Assembly (NCBI GenBank): GCA_019914995.1
Contig: CM034130.1
Location: forward strand, 1,612,001-1,676,000
Source of the DNA: Acanthochlamys bracteata
Taxonomy: Eukaryota; Streptophyta; Magnoliopsida; Pandanales; Velloziaceae
Length of the DNA stretch: 64,000 nucleotides
Direction: 5' to 3'
Shown here one piece after another: positions 13,301 to 25,074 of this stretch. The notes under the pieces were generated by a model. The model made no database searches. It worked only from the letters and a program-made list of their open reading frames with translations, and was not told the origin of the DNA. How positions within the stretch are numbered: the first letter of the stretch is position 1; each line of letters starts with the position of its first letter. The position numbers and the translations under genes were made by a program.

Positions 13301-15513
13301 TCTCAAAGATGGCTCTCTAACAAGATTATCCTGAGTGACCTGTCACCGAATCAACAGTATACAATTAGGTTATGAAGACTCTTTTCCAATTCAGAAAATA
13401 AACTGATGCATAGATGCAATCAACTACGTTGTGAACAAACAAGTTTGAGCTCACATAGCTACTATCAAGATGATTGCACAAGATATCCTCTTCCATAGAC
13501 AGGTCATCCATGAACTGGCTTACAGATATTGGTTGATAGCTCTGAGGAATTATATGGCCGGCTACAGCAATGGGGGAGCAATCCAATACAGCACTGCTAC
13601 GAGGCATAAGCCTGAACATGAGTGATGCCCTGCAGGTAGAAACACTATCAACAGGCATGGCAGACCAAATGGCAAATGCAAGGAACATACAACCTTTATA
13701 CTTGGTAAGTTCCTCTCTCTAAACAAGATGAAGTATCTTAGAGAAAGGAGAAAATAAGGCAGTGAAAGATATGCCAGAATGATTCCAACCTCCCACCAGT
13801 AATAGCTCCAGAGAAGTTCTCAGAAGAAGTCCTAAATAAAGCAGCTGGACGGAGACCAGCAGTTGCATGGTTAAGGGTCCTCCCTGTCAGCAGCAACACT
13901 TCATTAGGACCTAATCCTGCATCTGCTAGGTACCAACGGCCATTTGGATCACAAACCTATCAAAGGATGCAACTGAAGCAGTGATATAAATACAGCAAAC
14001 ATCTATTAAATTCAATAAACCCTGACCAATTTGGCATGCACCAGCCAAATTTCTTTTGTCTTAAGAAAGGAAGAATAAAATGACAATGTAACAGGGCAGT
14101 ACCTGAATACCAGAACCGTCAGAAGCAACTACTGTCAGCAACCCCTTCTCAACCTCACTTGTGGAGGGTTTAATCGCCACTCTACCATTATGTGAGAAAC
14201 CATGAGAAAAAGCCGCAACCAAAACTGATGACGACACTTCATTAGCAGGCAGCGGATTGTCATCAAGTAAGTGATTGAAGACACTGCCAGAAGTAATCTC
14301 ATGATCAGATGAGAAAATAAAATGACAACTACTACACAGAGACATGGTACATAGGAGGACTTCTCTTACTCGCTTCTAAGACGAAGATGCCTCGCGATTG
14401 CACATAGTGCTGCATGTGCTACCTTACCCAAACATTTGAAAGCATCACCCATGCATGCAGGTAAGAAATCTCCTTCTTCCAAAGGCCTAAAATGAACAAA
14501 CAGATTAATTCTTTTTGCCTTTGAGGGAGTGAACAAACATGAGAAGACAACAGATGAGTCACTTAAGAAATTCATTTGCACAAATAAGAACATCTAGCAA
14601 AACTCTTAACCGGAATAATTACATGTTACAGACAAAAATGAGCACAATAGAGAGATATTTGTAAAAGTCACAGAACCAGTATAACCTTATAGCTTGCTCG
14701 AATTCATACATCCACCATTATTTTAAGGAAAAGTCAAGAAAGTAAAATTGTACAAGCTTGTTTTACTAATCAGTCAATGTCACATAACTTTGCAGAGACT
14801 CTCCAACAATACTACATTATCCTAATATCAATGACAGTAGGTAAAAAGCTAAAAATTCTTCCATTTTGTGAACCAAACAATCATATTCCTCATCAGGTCC
14901 TCAACCAGAACCGAACATAGAACATTACTACTCACCTACATTTTGCCAAATTGGAAGAAGGAAATTTCAGCTACAATCAGAATTCAATAGCAGAATATAA
15001 AGCTCAGTCTTTCTATACAAAAGAAGCCCATAACAAAGAATGCTAAAATTAACACCACCCTCCGCAAAACCACTAATCCACCAAGATCCCTGGATTACAA
15101 ATACCCAATATCATACAAAAACTAGAAACAAACATCAATAAACAAATAAAGCAACACCAAAGTTCCCACCTTCCAGCACGGTAGATGTACACTCCCTTGT
15201 TGCCAGCAGTCTTTCCCCCTACATTTGAAACTGCACGAGCCATGAAAAACATTCTTACCGACTCTAGAGAGCAACGGAGCACAGCAGCATCTTCGCCGGA
15301 AAGCTCGATCACGGCAGCGTTGCGCCGTGTTAGCGAACCCGATAACGCGTCCACGGCACGGATGTAGGCGCCACAAGGTGCCCCATCGTAGGGAACGATG
15401 TCTGACAGGCGCACACGTGCCACCGCCGGAGAATCGTCGGGGGTGCACGTGCCGGTAGGGAGAGGAAGCAGGTCTAGAGATAGAGAGGACGGTGGAACAC
15501 GGCCGGCGTTCAT
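10400..15513 (-). CDS. U-box domain protein, PUB62/PUB63-like
   Basis: This is a probable E3 ubiquitin ligase of the small plant PUB62/63 group. Twelve exons read in frame on the minus strand: 15170-15513, 14370-14486, 14103-14283, 13790-13956, 13455-13629, 13278-13339, 11822-11903, 11431-11488, 11231-11352, 10936-11028, 10782-10852 and 10400-10508, for 526 residues. The N-terminal half (LSLDLLPLPTG, AVIELSGEDAAVLRCSLES, HLRLRSDVFNHLLDD) is typical of this group and looks like a modified dioxygenase-like fold. The U-box-like segment lies near residues 342-395: DPISGAFLEDAVAVSCGHSF, then RCSLCNVEIETG. A basic KRRKE stretch may be a nuclear signal. The tail (NRRTPDKFVGREAVITSQCL, then YLLEVLDSRESIRLQYRSLR) resembles the family's conserved end. 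The intron between exons 6 and 7 (13278-13339 and 11822-11903) carries a LINE remnant. The family assignment comes from recall, not a search. Confidence 0.88.
12150..13010 (-). mobile_element. Decayed RTE-type LINE (reverse transcriptase 3' half)
   Basis: The minus strand shows, in order but with stops and frameshifts, blocks typical of plant RTE-clade retrotransposons. The first is FIDDVILV (the catalytic F/YxDD box, near 12925), then LNKLKFFRRTLESKGIKLS, FEYLGSIIHKKGRIEE, VIRPVILYGSECWAIK, RPFRHILRRSKDA and RPKLTWPKVVAKDFEELD, and last WRKRIHVAAHASMIKV near 12165-12215. It is inert. It sits in a PUB62-like intron in the same orientation as the gene. No poly-A tail or target duplication was identified. 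Confidence 0.75.
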
Positions 15514-18423
15514 CGATCATCGTGATAGCCTACAGCCGGTAGTGATTTGACATTCGTGAACTCAGCATCTGAATGAAAAGATTTGTCTTTTGGTTCTTTT
15601 TCTAGTGTTTTGATTCGAGAGGTTTAATTAGGAAGAAGAAACAAAGAAAAAGCTTGAAAGCTTGCTTTTTCTTTTGTTGTTTTATTAAAGGGTCTTTTGT
15701 TTGGATTTCTTTTGAATACTTTTGATCCGGAGAGAAAAGAAGATGAGAAATAAAAAAGTTTGTAGTAGCTTTTGAAAGGAAAAGTACCACAAATTAAGAC
15801 CTTGAATTTTGAAATAAGTGCTGTAATTAAGCTCAGAGGCCATCTTGGGCCAGGGTAATGCTTCAAATAATTTTAGCCCGTGTTTTAAATACAAATTAGT
15901 AAATTTGCGAATAATATATAAAAAATAAAAATTTTAAAAATATGTTATAATGAAATTTATTTTTTATTTCAGTTATTTATTAAAATAAGTTGAAAATGAA
16001 ATTTAATTTTTATTTTAAAATAATCAAAAGTAAAGTATAATAATTTTGAAATATAATTTTAATTTATTTTAAATATTATATTTAAAATATACGAATCGTT
16101 TTAAATTTAGTTTTGATAAAACAATTAAAATTTTGGATTAAAATACGTTTCTAATCTAAAGGCATGTTTTGAAAAGTTTTTTTTATCAAATTTTCTATTT
16201 AACGTTTTTTATTAAAATTTTTTAGAAATTTTATAGAGTTTTTTAAAAATTTTAAAATTATAAAAAAATTTTACGTCTTAAAATTTTCTCAGTAATTATT
16301 TTTATTTTTCAAAAATTTTAAAATATTTTTTAAAAAAAAATTTCTTTTTAATAAGCCCTTACAAATATCTCCAAAATCACGCTTTCTTAATTCTAATTAA
16401 TGCGATCGGACTTCGGTACTTTGCAGGCTTTCAAATTGCATCATTGCATGCTGAGTCCGGGTGAGTTTACTTTGAAATAAATTTAAAAATTAAATTTAAA
16501 TTAAAAATTTTTTTAAAAATAAAATTTCTACTAATTTTATATTAATAATAATATTTTATAATAAACTTTTTAAAAAATTAATAAAAAATAAAAAATTAAC
16601 TTTATATTATTTATTTATTTTATAGTAAAAATTAGTTTTAAAAAAATAAAATTTGGGTGACAAGTAAACGCTTCTTTTATTTATGTATATCGAAAATCTT
16701 AACATTTAAAACTAAACAAATGAACGGAACATTTAAATAAAACTTTGAAAGAAACAATAAAAAAAGTAACAAATTTGTCTTAGAGCTTCCGAAAACTACA
16801 TTTAGAATACATATTATAATCGGTGGTTGAAGTCAATATACTAATCATCATAATCAATAATATAAAAACATAATGACTATAGTATTATTAATTAAATAGC
16901 ATTTCACTCATTTTCAATGTGTATAATAAAATTGTTTTACTGCATCAATTATTTCTCCCATTTAAATATATTTTAGGGAGGTAGGAAGCAAATCGTTTGA
17001 TAGTATTTATCACTGTTTTTTTAATTTTTATTTTTATTTTTATTTTTTGATAAACTTTTTATAACATTTTAATTTATATAAATTTTTAAAATATAAAAGT
17101 TATACATTAAAAATCTTATATTTGTAGTTTAGTTAAATAATAAATTTTATTTTTTGAAAGTTTTATATAATTGCTTTTCGAAAAAACTTTTATTACATTA
17201 TAAGTTTTATACACTCCCTACTTTTCGCTATATCCATTTGTGATATTACAAATCGAAGTTTTCGTCAGCTGGGAAAAAGTTTGTTGTCTTCAAGCAAATG
17301 ACAACTTTTAGCTCGGAATTGTTTATCACTCTCAAAAAGTTTCAACTCAAAAAAATAATACATGATTTAAAAAAACAATTAAAAATTTTGAAAGATATGA
17401 ATAAATTATAAATTATTATATAATTATATATATAATTTTTAGTTTAAATATTTATAAAATAAAGTATTTAATAGTTTTTTTTATGAGAATTTTTTTTCAT
17501 AAGCACTATTATAAAGTAATGTTTGGCGGTGAATTTCACATTACTTTCTATTCCATTTAAACTTTTATATTTTTTATAGTATTTAAAAAAAATTAAAATT
17601 TAGTAAGTACAATAAATTGTATATCATAAAATATATTTTTGGATCAAAAAAATTAAGCTCATTTTTTAAAAAACTTCAAAATAAACTTCTTTTCATAAAA
17701 CACTTTTTATTTTAAGAATATCCATACGACCCAAAAATAGCTCACTCATATTCAGGAAAAAATAGGATCTAGTAACTTTTTCTTAATTGGTTGCTTGCAT
17801 GCTTCAAATATGGCTCTCTATAGCCTGTTATCAACTTGTTCTTCAAAGATAGAGGTCAGGAAAATTCATAACACAAATGTTTCACTAGTCTGGTGCACTA
17901 AGAATTATCTGCTATAAGAAGATCTATGAACTCTGAAGCACTTTAAAGCAACATCTTCTCTTAAAGCTTCGCAACTCATGCCTAGAAGAATATTTTTTTC
18001 TTTAAGTAATCTTAAAAGCAATATTCTTTTCAAGTGACTATCCGTTGGGATTCCAAGTTAAGGTTAGGCTCGAATTAGTAACGTGTAGGGCTTGATGAGC
18101 CCGAATAAAAGACGGACTAATTTGGTGAGCTAGAACTGTGTTAGTAGTATAAGTGTCTGAGATGGTGGCCAAATAAAAACGGACTAGCTAATTTGAAAGT
18201 AGGCCAGCAACTGATCTTAGATTGGGCCAAGTAGATCCTGACTTTGTGGGCTTAACAGCTCATGCTCTTTAATAATTCTACATTGGCTGGATGCTGAAAT
18301 CGATATGTGTTTATAAGTGGTGGATGCTAACTTTAACAGGTTGGCCAATTTTTTTAGTGTGGAGACTCGATCCTACACTATCTATGAACAGAATTCATTT
18401 TGCAAGATAACAAAAGTACCATG
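15514..18423. other. AT-rich intergenic region upstream of the PUB62-like gene
   Basis: The first 100 bases hold the PUB62-like leader and promoter. From about 15890 to 17720 the DNA is extremely AT-rich and looks like several degraded AT-rich MITE copies (for example around 16160-16365 and 16460-16680, the latter from gggtgagttt to aagtaaacgc). From 17760 to 18423 base composition is closer to average, with a motif near 18270-18320 (CATTGGCTGGATGC, then TTTATAAGTGG) that recalls some plant LTR promoters. No coding region is supported. Confidence 0.4.
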
Positions 18424-20000
18424 TCATAGAGAAGGAACTTCAAATGTTTGTATCTGGCAAAGTGATGGATCAATCAGCAAAGCAGCTGAGAGAATGCCTT
18501 TTGTCAGCTGCATCCAACTTGTCCATAGCGTATCGCCTTTGGCCAAGATAACCCTAAACATTGTAATGCCATTTCCAGTTTCACCTGTAAGACCGAATAT
18601 GCCTGCAACTCCTGAAAAAGCAATTTTAGTTTCTCTTCTTCAATTAGCAGAAGAAAACAAAGATTTCTAATAAGCAACAAGAATTTTGTCCGAAATGTTA
18701 GCTAATGTGCCTAAACTATAAGTCCACATAAGAATTTCTTGACAACATAATCCCTGTGGAATCAAGCGTAGGAGCAGATTAGATGTCTTTACACTTTTAT
18801 CATTGTCAAAGATCCAACACAAACCAAGCAAAACAATCTAGCTACTGGTTGCAAATACTTCCATAAGAACAAGAAAGCAATCTGGATTTTCAAGTGGCAA
18901 AACTAAAGTCATGGAATAAATCCTTGAACAGTCGTACAAGGACTATGAAGTCCAGTGATCGTTCTTTCACTCCAAAGGAACAAAATACCTGCTTCCATGT
19001 ATGAATTGCAGACCTCCAGTAGGTTTAAGATCTGTGGCCTGCAACCGCAAACGACATCGCAGTGGCATATAGAAAGCATCTTGAACAAATTAATAACCTG
19101 AAAACTTTATGGAGAATTTGTGGTTTACATCATGTAAGCACTAACAAATATAACATTAGCTATAATTTTAAAAGTTTCAATTACTTTATATCATGATATT
19201 TCATTATGAAACTATTGAAAGTAGAATCAAACTCTTGAATAAGTCAGTATATAAATCAGTGCAGGGATTTAGTCTCTGGTACGTACCACTTACGGTATTC
19301 ATCTTATCAATTTTCCGTACAACTGATCCAGTGCCCTAATTAGATTAGAACAATGAAATATTCATTTTTGCAAACAGACCTAGTTACTTCCATGAACCAA
19401 ATTTCAAATATGAGATAAAGATTCGGCTGCAGATGAACATATACAACACTCCCAATACAAAAAAACAGAAGTAAAGATGGCGCCTCTTTTAATTAAAAAA
19501 AAATCTCACCCCTTACAGATTCAATTCACATAGATTAACAACGTGAACTAAGAACAAAATTCTTTTTTTTTTCACCTGGGTAAGAAACAACTCTGCCTTA
19601 GCAAAATAACCCTTCTTCAACTCTGCCTCCGCTCTCATTGTAAGCGCGAGAGAATTCAAACTCGCATCAGCTTCGAAGCAACATTCCTTTGCACACAGTT
19701 CTTTAATCAACTTTGAAGCAACGCGCAGAAGCCCCAAAATGCCCACCACAACGCCACCCAAGGCAACGAACGAGTTAACCGTCACATGCGGATGCGCATG
19801 GGCGGAGAAGGTTTGTAAGATCTCAAGCGGAACCTTGCCGCCAGCAAGTTCGGTTAACCCACACGCGTATTTCGAAATGTTTGAACTTCGGCCGAGATGA
19901 GTAGAAGCCTTCGTTGTTGTTGTTGGTCTCCAGCGAAGAGCAAGGACGGCGGAAGTTGGTTTAACCGGAGTTCCATTGCTGAGAAATGAAAGGGGTGTTT
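18424..20000 (-). CDS. Unrecognised protein, probably a plastid membrane protein; start unresolved
   Basis: Four exons join in one frame: about 19576-19985, 19294-19335, 18989-19031 and 18424-18611, stop TGA at 18424-18426. The N-terminal part is rich in T, S, R and K and nearly free of acidic residues, as in a plastid transit peptide. A hydrophobic segment (FVALGGVVVGILGLL) suggests one membrane span, followed by an Ala/Glu/Leu-rich helical region (SLALTMRAEAELKKGYFAK). The C-terminal exon has AGIFGLTGETGNGITMFRVI and TLWTSWMQLTKGILSAALL. I do not recognise the family. The frame has no ATG upstream of the membrane segment. The only upstream candidate is a GTG at 20022, inside a MITE terminus. 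A good acceptor (TTTCATTTCTCAG) ends at 19986, so coding probably enters there from an upstream exon. An ATG two bases beyond it (19981-19983) opens another frame that stops after 41 codons. Either the first exon was missed or the gene is damaged. Confidence 0.6.
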
Positions 20001-20250
20001 GGGATTGCTTTTTTTTAAACACTTCTTTTCAATTTTTTATTTTATATTTTTTAATATATATTTTATAAATATAAAAAAATTTATTTAAAATTTTAAAAAA
20101 TATAAAAAAGTTTTATAAAATAAAATCTTTTTATTTTATATATTTTAATTATTTTTTTAAAGTAAAAAAATATAATTTATTTTTAAAAAAATAAAAATAT
20201 TTTTTATTCTAAAAAAATTTTATTTTATAAATATTATCAAACACTCACGA
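19992..20250. mobile_element. AT-rich Tourist-like MITE at the 5' end of the plastid-protein gene
   Basis: The left terminus GGGGTGTTTGGGATTGCTT and the right terminus, read in reverse as GTGAGTGTTTGATAATAT, are imperfect inverted repeats around a core of almost pure A/T with long T, A and TTTTATAAA runs. The same layout occurs at 43979-44236. The element begins a few bases outside the splice acceptor of the neighbouring gene, and its far end supplies a donor-like GTGAGT in the gene's direction. Exact ends and target duplication are uncertain. Confidence 0.6.
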
Positions 20251-22117
20251 AATCGGGAGTTTTGGATAGATGGGCTTGTGTTTGTTGTTGGAGCGAATAT
20301 TCAGGTAGCTGAGGTTATGCTTTTATAAGGGCCTAATAGTGTGGCCGGGTTATTTAGGCCTATTAGAATACTTATAGGTTTCTCCATGAAAAAAGGTCAT
20401 TCAAGTGGGGCGCTTGCTCAAAGGAATAAATTTTTTTAAAATAAAAATTATTTTTATTCTATTTTTGATACAAAAATTTATCATTTTAATTTTAAAAAAT
20501 AATAAATATAAGTAATAAAAAATATACTAGGGTAAGCTTTTTCTATATTTTTGAAACTTGTAAATAACTTCTATATAATGTTATAAAAAGGTTTATTAAA
20601 AAATTTAAGATAAAAAATTAATAACAAGCTTTTTAGGTAAGCATTACGAAATATCCTTATTCTAGTTGTTGGGTGACACTTTTGTGTATGATTTGCAAGG
20701 GAGACATATATTTAACCTAAGCAAATAAAATATAATAAGTGCTTCTTCGAAAGTGCTTATTTATTTTTATTTTTATTTATCAAAAGAAATTTTTAATTAT
20801 TATAGATAATTTTTTAATAATTTAGATATAACAATAACAAACAAAACTTTTATGTTACTTGTGTGGGATCGATTACATGAATTTATTTTTTTATTTCATT
20901 TGATTATTTGAATTACTCTAAATTCTTTGACACTATTCTAAACTAAATTAATTTGATTTATTTTTATTTTTTTTCTTAAGTAATCAAATAAAATCACATC
21001 TCACTTTTACGCACCGCAATCTATTTAGGTATGCACAAGATAACTCTGAATCATCTAAACATACCTTCTTTTAACATGTCTTTGATCGACGCGACGTCTA
21101 GTTGTTGACGTACATTAGAAATTTTTGATAAATTTTATATCATAAAATTGTTATATGTATAATTTAGTATTTTTTAAAATAACTGGTTTTCAAAAATTCA
21201 AAAAGAAATTCTTAAATTTTTTTATTTCAAGTAACTTCAAATGACTCCTAATTTTAAGACGTAACTTGTGATTAATTTTGTGTAAGTGATTAACAAGAAG
21301 CAAGAATGTTGTATTGTTTCGATGAAGACATTCAGTTAGAGACATGCAAAAATATACATTAGGTCTCTAGCAGAAAACCCTAGGAAGATTCATGCAAAAT
21401 CTCATCACAATAAGCAGCAGATAAGTACTATTAACTTGTTTTAAAAGTTGCTAAAATATTCACAAGCTGTTTCTTCCCATAATCACTTTTCTGTACTAGC
21501 TAGAAGATGCCTTGTTGTTTCTCATGTTGTCCACTTCTATCATTCTATGTTAATTAAAAACCATAAGCAGTTTTCTTAATCTTGACTATTGCACTTGAAC
21601 AGTTCAAGTGAATAGCAACTTAATTAATCCATGCATACGTAGGTAACTTGATTGGAAGCATTCTGTGACTCAACTCTCTAGTCTCCACATGGCCAAAAGT
21701 TGCATTTGCACGCAGACCATTCTCTCTATCCAGATTATAGATTATAGCTTATAGATTATAGAACTTAAAATTTTACATGTATCATATTTTCTATGCGGTG
21801 GCTGATGGATGCTCGACTTCCACTGTCCTTCACTCACTCGATGACAAAAAAGTTTTGGCATTCTTCTTTCTGCAAATGAAAGATTAAAGAATGATTATTT
21901 TTGTTATAAATTAAACAGATAAACAATAATTAGTTAGTCCTAACAACTGCTGTTATAGATTTTTTTTAAAAATTAACTAGTATATAAACAAGAAATTCGT
22001 GAACAAAATTTGGAAAGATTCTAGCTTGAAACCATGTGTTAGAGCTATCTCTCTCTCATTCTCTTCTCTAGTCGTTACTCTTTATCTCTCTACGGAGTTT
22101 CATTCGGCATTGTTGAG
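20251..22117. other. Intergenic region between two divergent genes
   Basis: This contains the promoter side of the plastid-protein gene (minus-strand TTATAAAAGC near 20317-20326, a plausible TATA box), another AT-rich block at about 20400-20640, a LINE remnant (separate entry) and, from 21300, the promoter and leader of the BTB gene. No further coding signal was seen. Confidence 0.45.
20835..21095 (-). mobile_element. Second RTE-type LINE fragment (C-terminal end)
   Basis: The minus strand, read with stops, gives a pattern like the end of RTE polyproteins. It runs from a segment resembling K-x-S-E-M before VILFEYFKRKRDRPK in the first remnant to a tail resembling KNKFM-x-SIPHK (compare WRKRIHVADPT). 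Plus-strand bases 20975-21010 also resemble 12310-12345 of the first remnant at nucleotide level (CTCTTAAAGTATTCAAATAGAATCA versus a diverged copy). Only about 250 bases remain. Confidence 0.5.
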
Positions 22118-25074
22118 ATGAACGAGCTCTGTTGTGATCTCAAGGTCCACGTCAATGGCGAACACACCTTCTTCGTCAACCAGGTAATGCATGCAGTCTC
22201 ATCAATCTTTCAATCAAACTTTGATTCCATGAAACTATAGCAGTAGAAATTTCAACGGGTAGATGTCGAATCTAATCTTTCGTTCTCGATTAATTTCTCG
22301 ATTTCGCAGAAGGTGTTGTGTTCCTATTCAGGGTTGTTCAGAAGTTTAGTGAAGCAAGAGTTGAAGAAGAATAAGAAGAAGAAAACCGAATCGAAAGATT
22401 CTGGATTGAAGATTACTGATTTTCCCGGCGGCTCCAAAGCGTTCGAGCTCGCTGTGAGGTTTTGTTACGGCGGCGGCAGGGTGAATATTACTCCGTCCAA
22501 TGTTGCGCTCCTTCAGAGCGCTGCAATCTTCTTGGAAATGAATGAAAATGTTTCATCTTGCAATCTCTTCACCCAAGCTGAGACCTTTATGGATGGTTTG
22601 TTTTACTGGACATGGGAAGAAATCATCAATGCTCTCCGGTCGTGTGGGCACGTTCTCACCGTCGTTGATATCTCCGGCCTGCTTCACAAGCTTATCTCAT
22701 CTCTTATTGGGAAGATTTCGGCAAACTCTGATGTGCAGTTGAACTCTGCTACACCGTTTCCATCATCATCATCATCATCTTCCTCGCCAGATACTTTTGG
22801 TTTCCGAAGATCAGATTCGGTAAGAACGCCGGAGATAACAAAACATTGCTTCACCAGAGAATGGTGGTTTGATGATCTTGCATTGTTGCCGCCGACAATT
22901 ATCGAAATGATCTTGAAAGCACTAGGAAACTATGGGGCTGATAACAAGAACCTTGTGCTCACCAGGTTTCTGCTGCATTACCTCAAAACAGCAGCACAGA
23001 GGCAAGTGTCATTGAAGTACAAGGTTGAGTTCAGCGGGCTTGCCGATACTGCAGTACATGGAGTTGTGTTGATGGGCAGGGTTGCACTCAGCTGCAGAGG
23101 GTTGTTCTGGGTGTTGAGGATTGTTTCAGGTTTTGGTTTGAGCAAAAAATGCAGGAAAGAGTTAGAGAGTATTATTGGTTTGGTGTTAGACCAAGCAACA
23201 TTAGATGATTTGTTGATTTCTGGACAGAGTGATGGAGGAGTGTTTGATGTTAGTCTTGTGGTGAGACTAGTGAGGGTTTTTGTTGAAAATGGTGAGAAAT
23301 CTTTGCAGAGGTTGAAGAAGGTTGGGAAACTGGTAGACAAGTACTTGGGAGAGATCTCCCCTGATCAAGGGCTGAAGGTATCAAAGTTCCTTGCAGTAGC
23401 TGAAAGCCTCCCTGACTCTGCCAGGGATTGCTTTGATGGGGTCTACAGAGCACTTGACATCTACCTTGAGGTGAGAATGAGTACAGAATCACTTTCTTTT
23501 CTAAATAATTTTATTTTATTCTTCACATGATAATCTTGTCAATAGTCACTCATGGGTGTCTATGCATCGATTCAAATTGTTTTTGTTATCCCTCCCCTCT
23601 ATAAAAGTTTTATTTTTTTTTGTTGTTTCTTCCCTTGCTATGGGCCTGTAACACAATAGTGATAAGGTAGGCAAGAAGTTATATCACTAGGTTTTTCAGG
23701 ACATTTAATAAAATAGGTTACAAGACTGAAGGAAACAATAATTAAACTTCTTAGGCTGGAATTTTGAGTTGATTAGGCATGAAATGAAATATATCTTTTT
23801 GCTTATTTGTTTTCTTCTATTCTTAAAAGATTCCATTTCTTTCTTCTCCTTTATGGCAATATTTAAGTTATTTGAGTCTGTTATATGGAACTTGATTGCT
23901 CATATATGTGACTAAGGATGTCTGGAGTTTATGGGTCCCTTCAATTTGTTCTTTGTCTCTTGTTATCAAATTTAACATTTCATCTGATTCTTCAGCATGT
24001 GATGTGCTGAACATCGTTAACTTGCAAACCAAATTTCATGAAACTCCTTATTTAATGTCTGTTTGAGCTCTTTGTTTTGGCCCTCCTTTGGGTGGAAGTA
24101 TGAAAGATTTCTTTGAATTCATTGTCAAATCTACTATCGGTCCCCTTCATTATTGAAATTTTTTCACAAAACAAGCATTAATAACTCTTTGGTTGCTTGT
24201 GTGTATGGGCATGACACATAGGATGATTTAAAAGGCACTGTTAGCTCATGCTCAATACAGTTTAATAACAGCAAAGGAACTCGGTCCAGTTTTCTGACAC
24301 TTCATATGTATGCTCTTATCTTGACCTCAGATTTCTTGGTAGTAAGTAGTCCATACAGATTGACAAAATGATTGTATGTGGTTCATATGACTGTTCTGGT
24401 TTTCAATGTCCTTTTGTAAACAGTTGTACTCTTCAATCATTGCTGAAAATCTCGAAAATTCTTAGAATCTTCAGTCTGTTATGGTGCTAGAAGAAATTTA
24501 TTTTCCTATCTTCATAAACCTGCAGAATTTTGTCTAGTACCAATATAGAGTTCAAGTTAGAGAGTTTAGATAAGGTGTAGCTGCTAGAGCTTAAAATGTA
24601 ACTTCAACATTAGTGAAAGTGATATTTCTTTCCATGTTGCAGTCACATCCATCACTGTCATCCGAGGAACGAATGCTGTTATGCAAATGCTTGACCTATG
24701 AAAAACTAACACTTGAAGCCAGCAAAGACTTGGCAAAGAACCCAAGGATCCCGCCAAGAGTAGCAATGCAAGCACTTGTATCGCAGAAATCTAAAATTCA
24801 TGATAGAAAAGATGCATCAGAAAGCACTAGCCTTGCTGTTACCCCAAGAAAAACATTGTACAGGAAGACTATTGAGCATGATAGGCCCAAAACACCAGAG
24901 CCATTAGATGAGAAGGAGGAACTCAGGGTCAACCTGCAAAGAATGCAAAACAGGGTCATGGAATTGGAGAAAGTATGCAGGCAAATGAAGGGCCAGATGT
25001 CTCAAATTACAAAGAACAAGCCGATGAGCAGCAGTTGCCACACTACTAGTAGGGGCTTGCCAAGACTCTGTTGA
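22118..25074 (+). CDS. BTB/POZ domain protein with NPH3 domain (At3g22104-like)
   Basis: Three exons (22118-22183, 22310-23470, 24643-25074) encode 552 residues. The start MNELCCDLKVHVNGEHTFFV is the usual opening of NPH3/RPT2-family BTB domains, followed by VLCSYSGLFR and DFPGGSKAFELAVRFCYGG. The NPH3 domain follows, with WWFDDLALLPPTIIEMILKA and later ALDIYLE, then SHPSLSSEERMLLCKCLTYE. A serine run (22760-22795) lies in a linker. The C-terminus has a coiled-coil-like stretch (EEELR to LEKVCRQMKGQM). Members serve as CUL3 substrate adaptors in phototropism-related and other signalling; the partner here is unknown. The small first exon ending at NQ and the long intron before the last exon fit the family. 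The ATG is preceded by a pyrimidine-rich leader. Confidence 0.93.

Noticed and set aside
19987..20022. Start of the plastid-protein frame at 20022 (first residues FKKKQSQTPL)
   Set aside because: The codon is GTG, not ATG, and those residues are encoded by the MITE terminus. I treat coding as entering at the acceptor near 19986.
22978..23492. Antisense ORFs of 120 and 80 codons
   Set aside because: Shadows of the NPH3-domain exon on the other strand, without own features.
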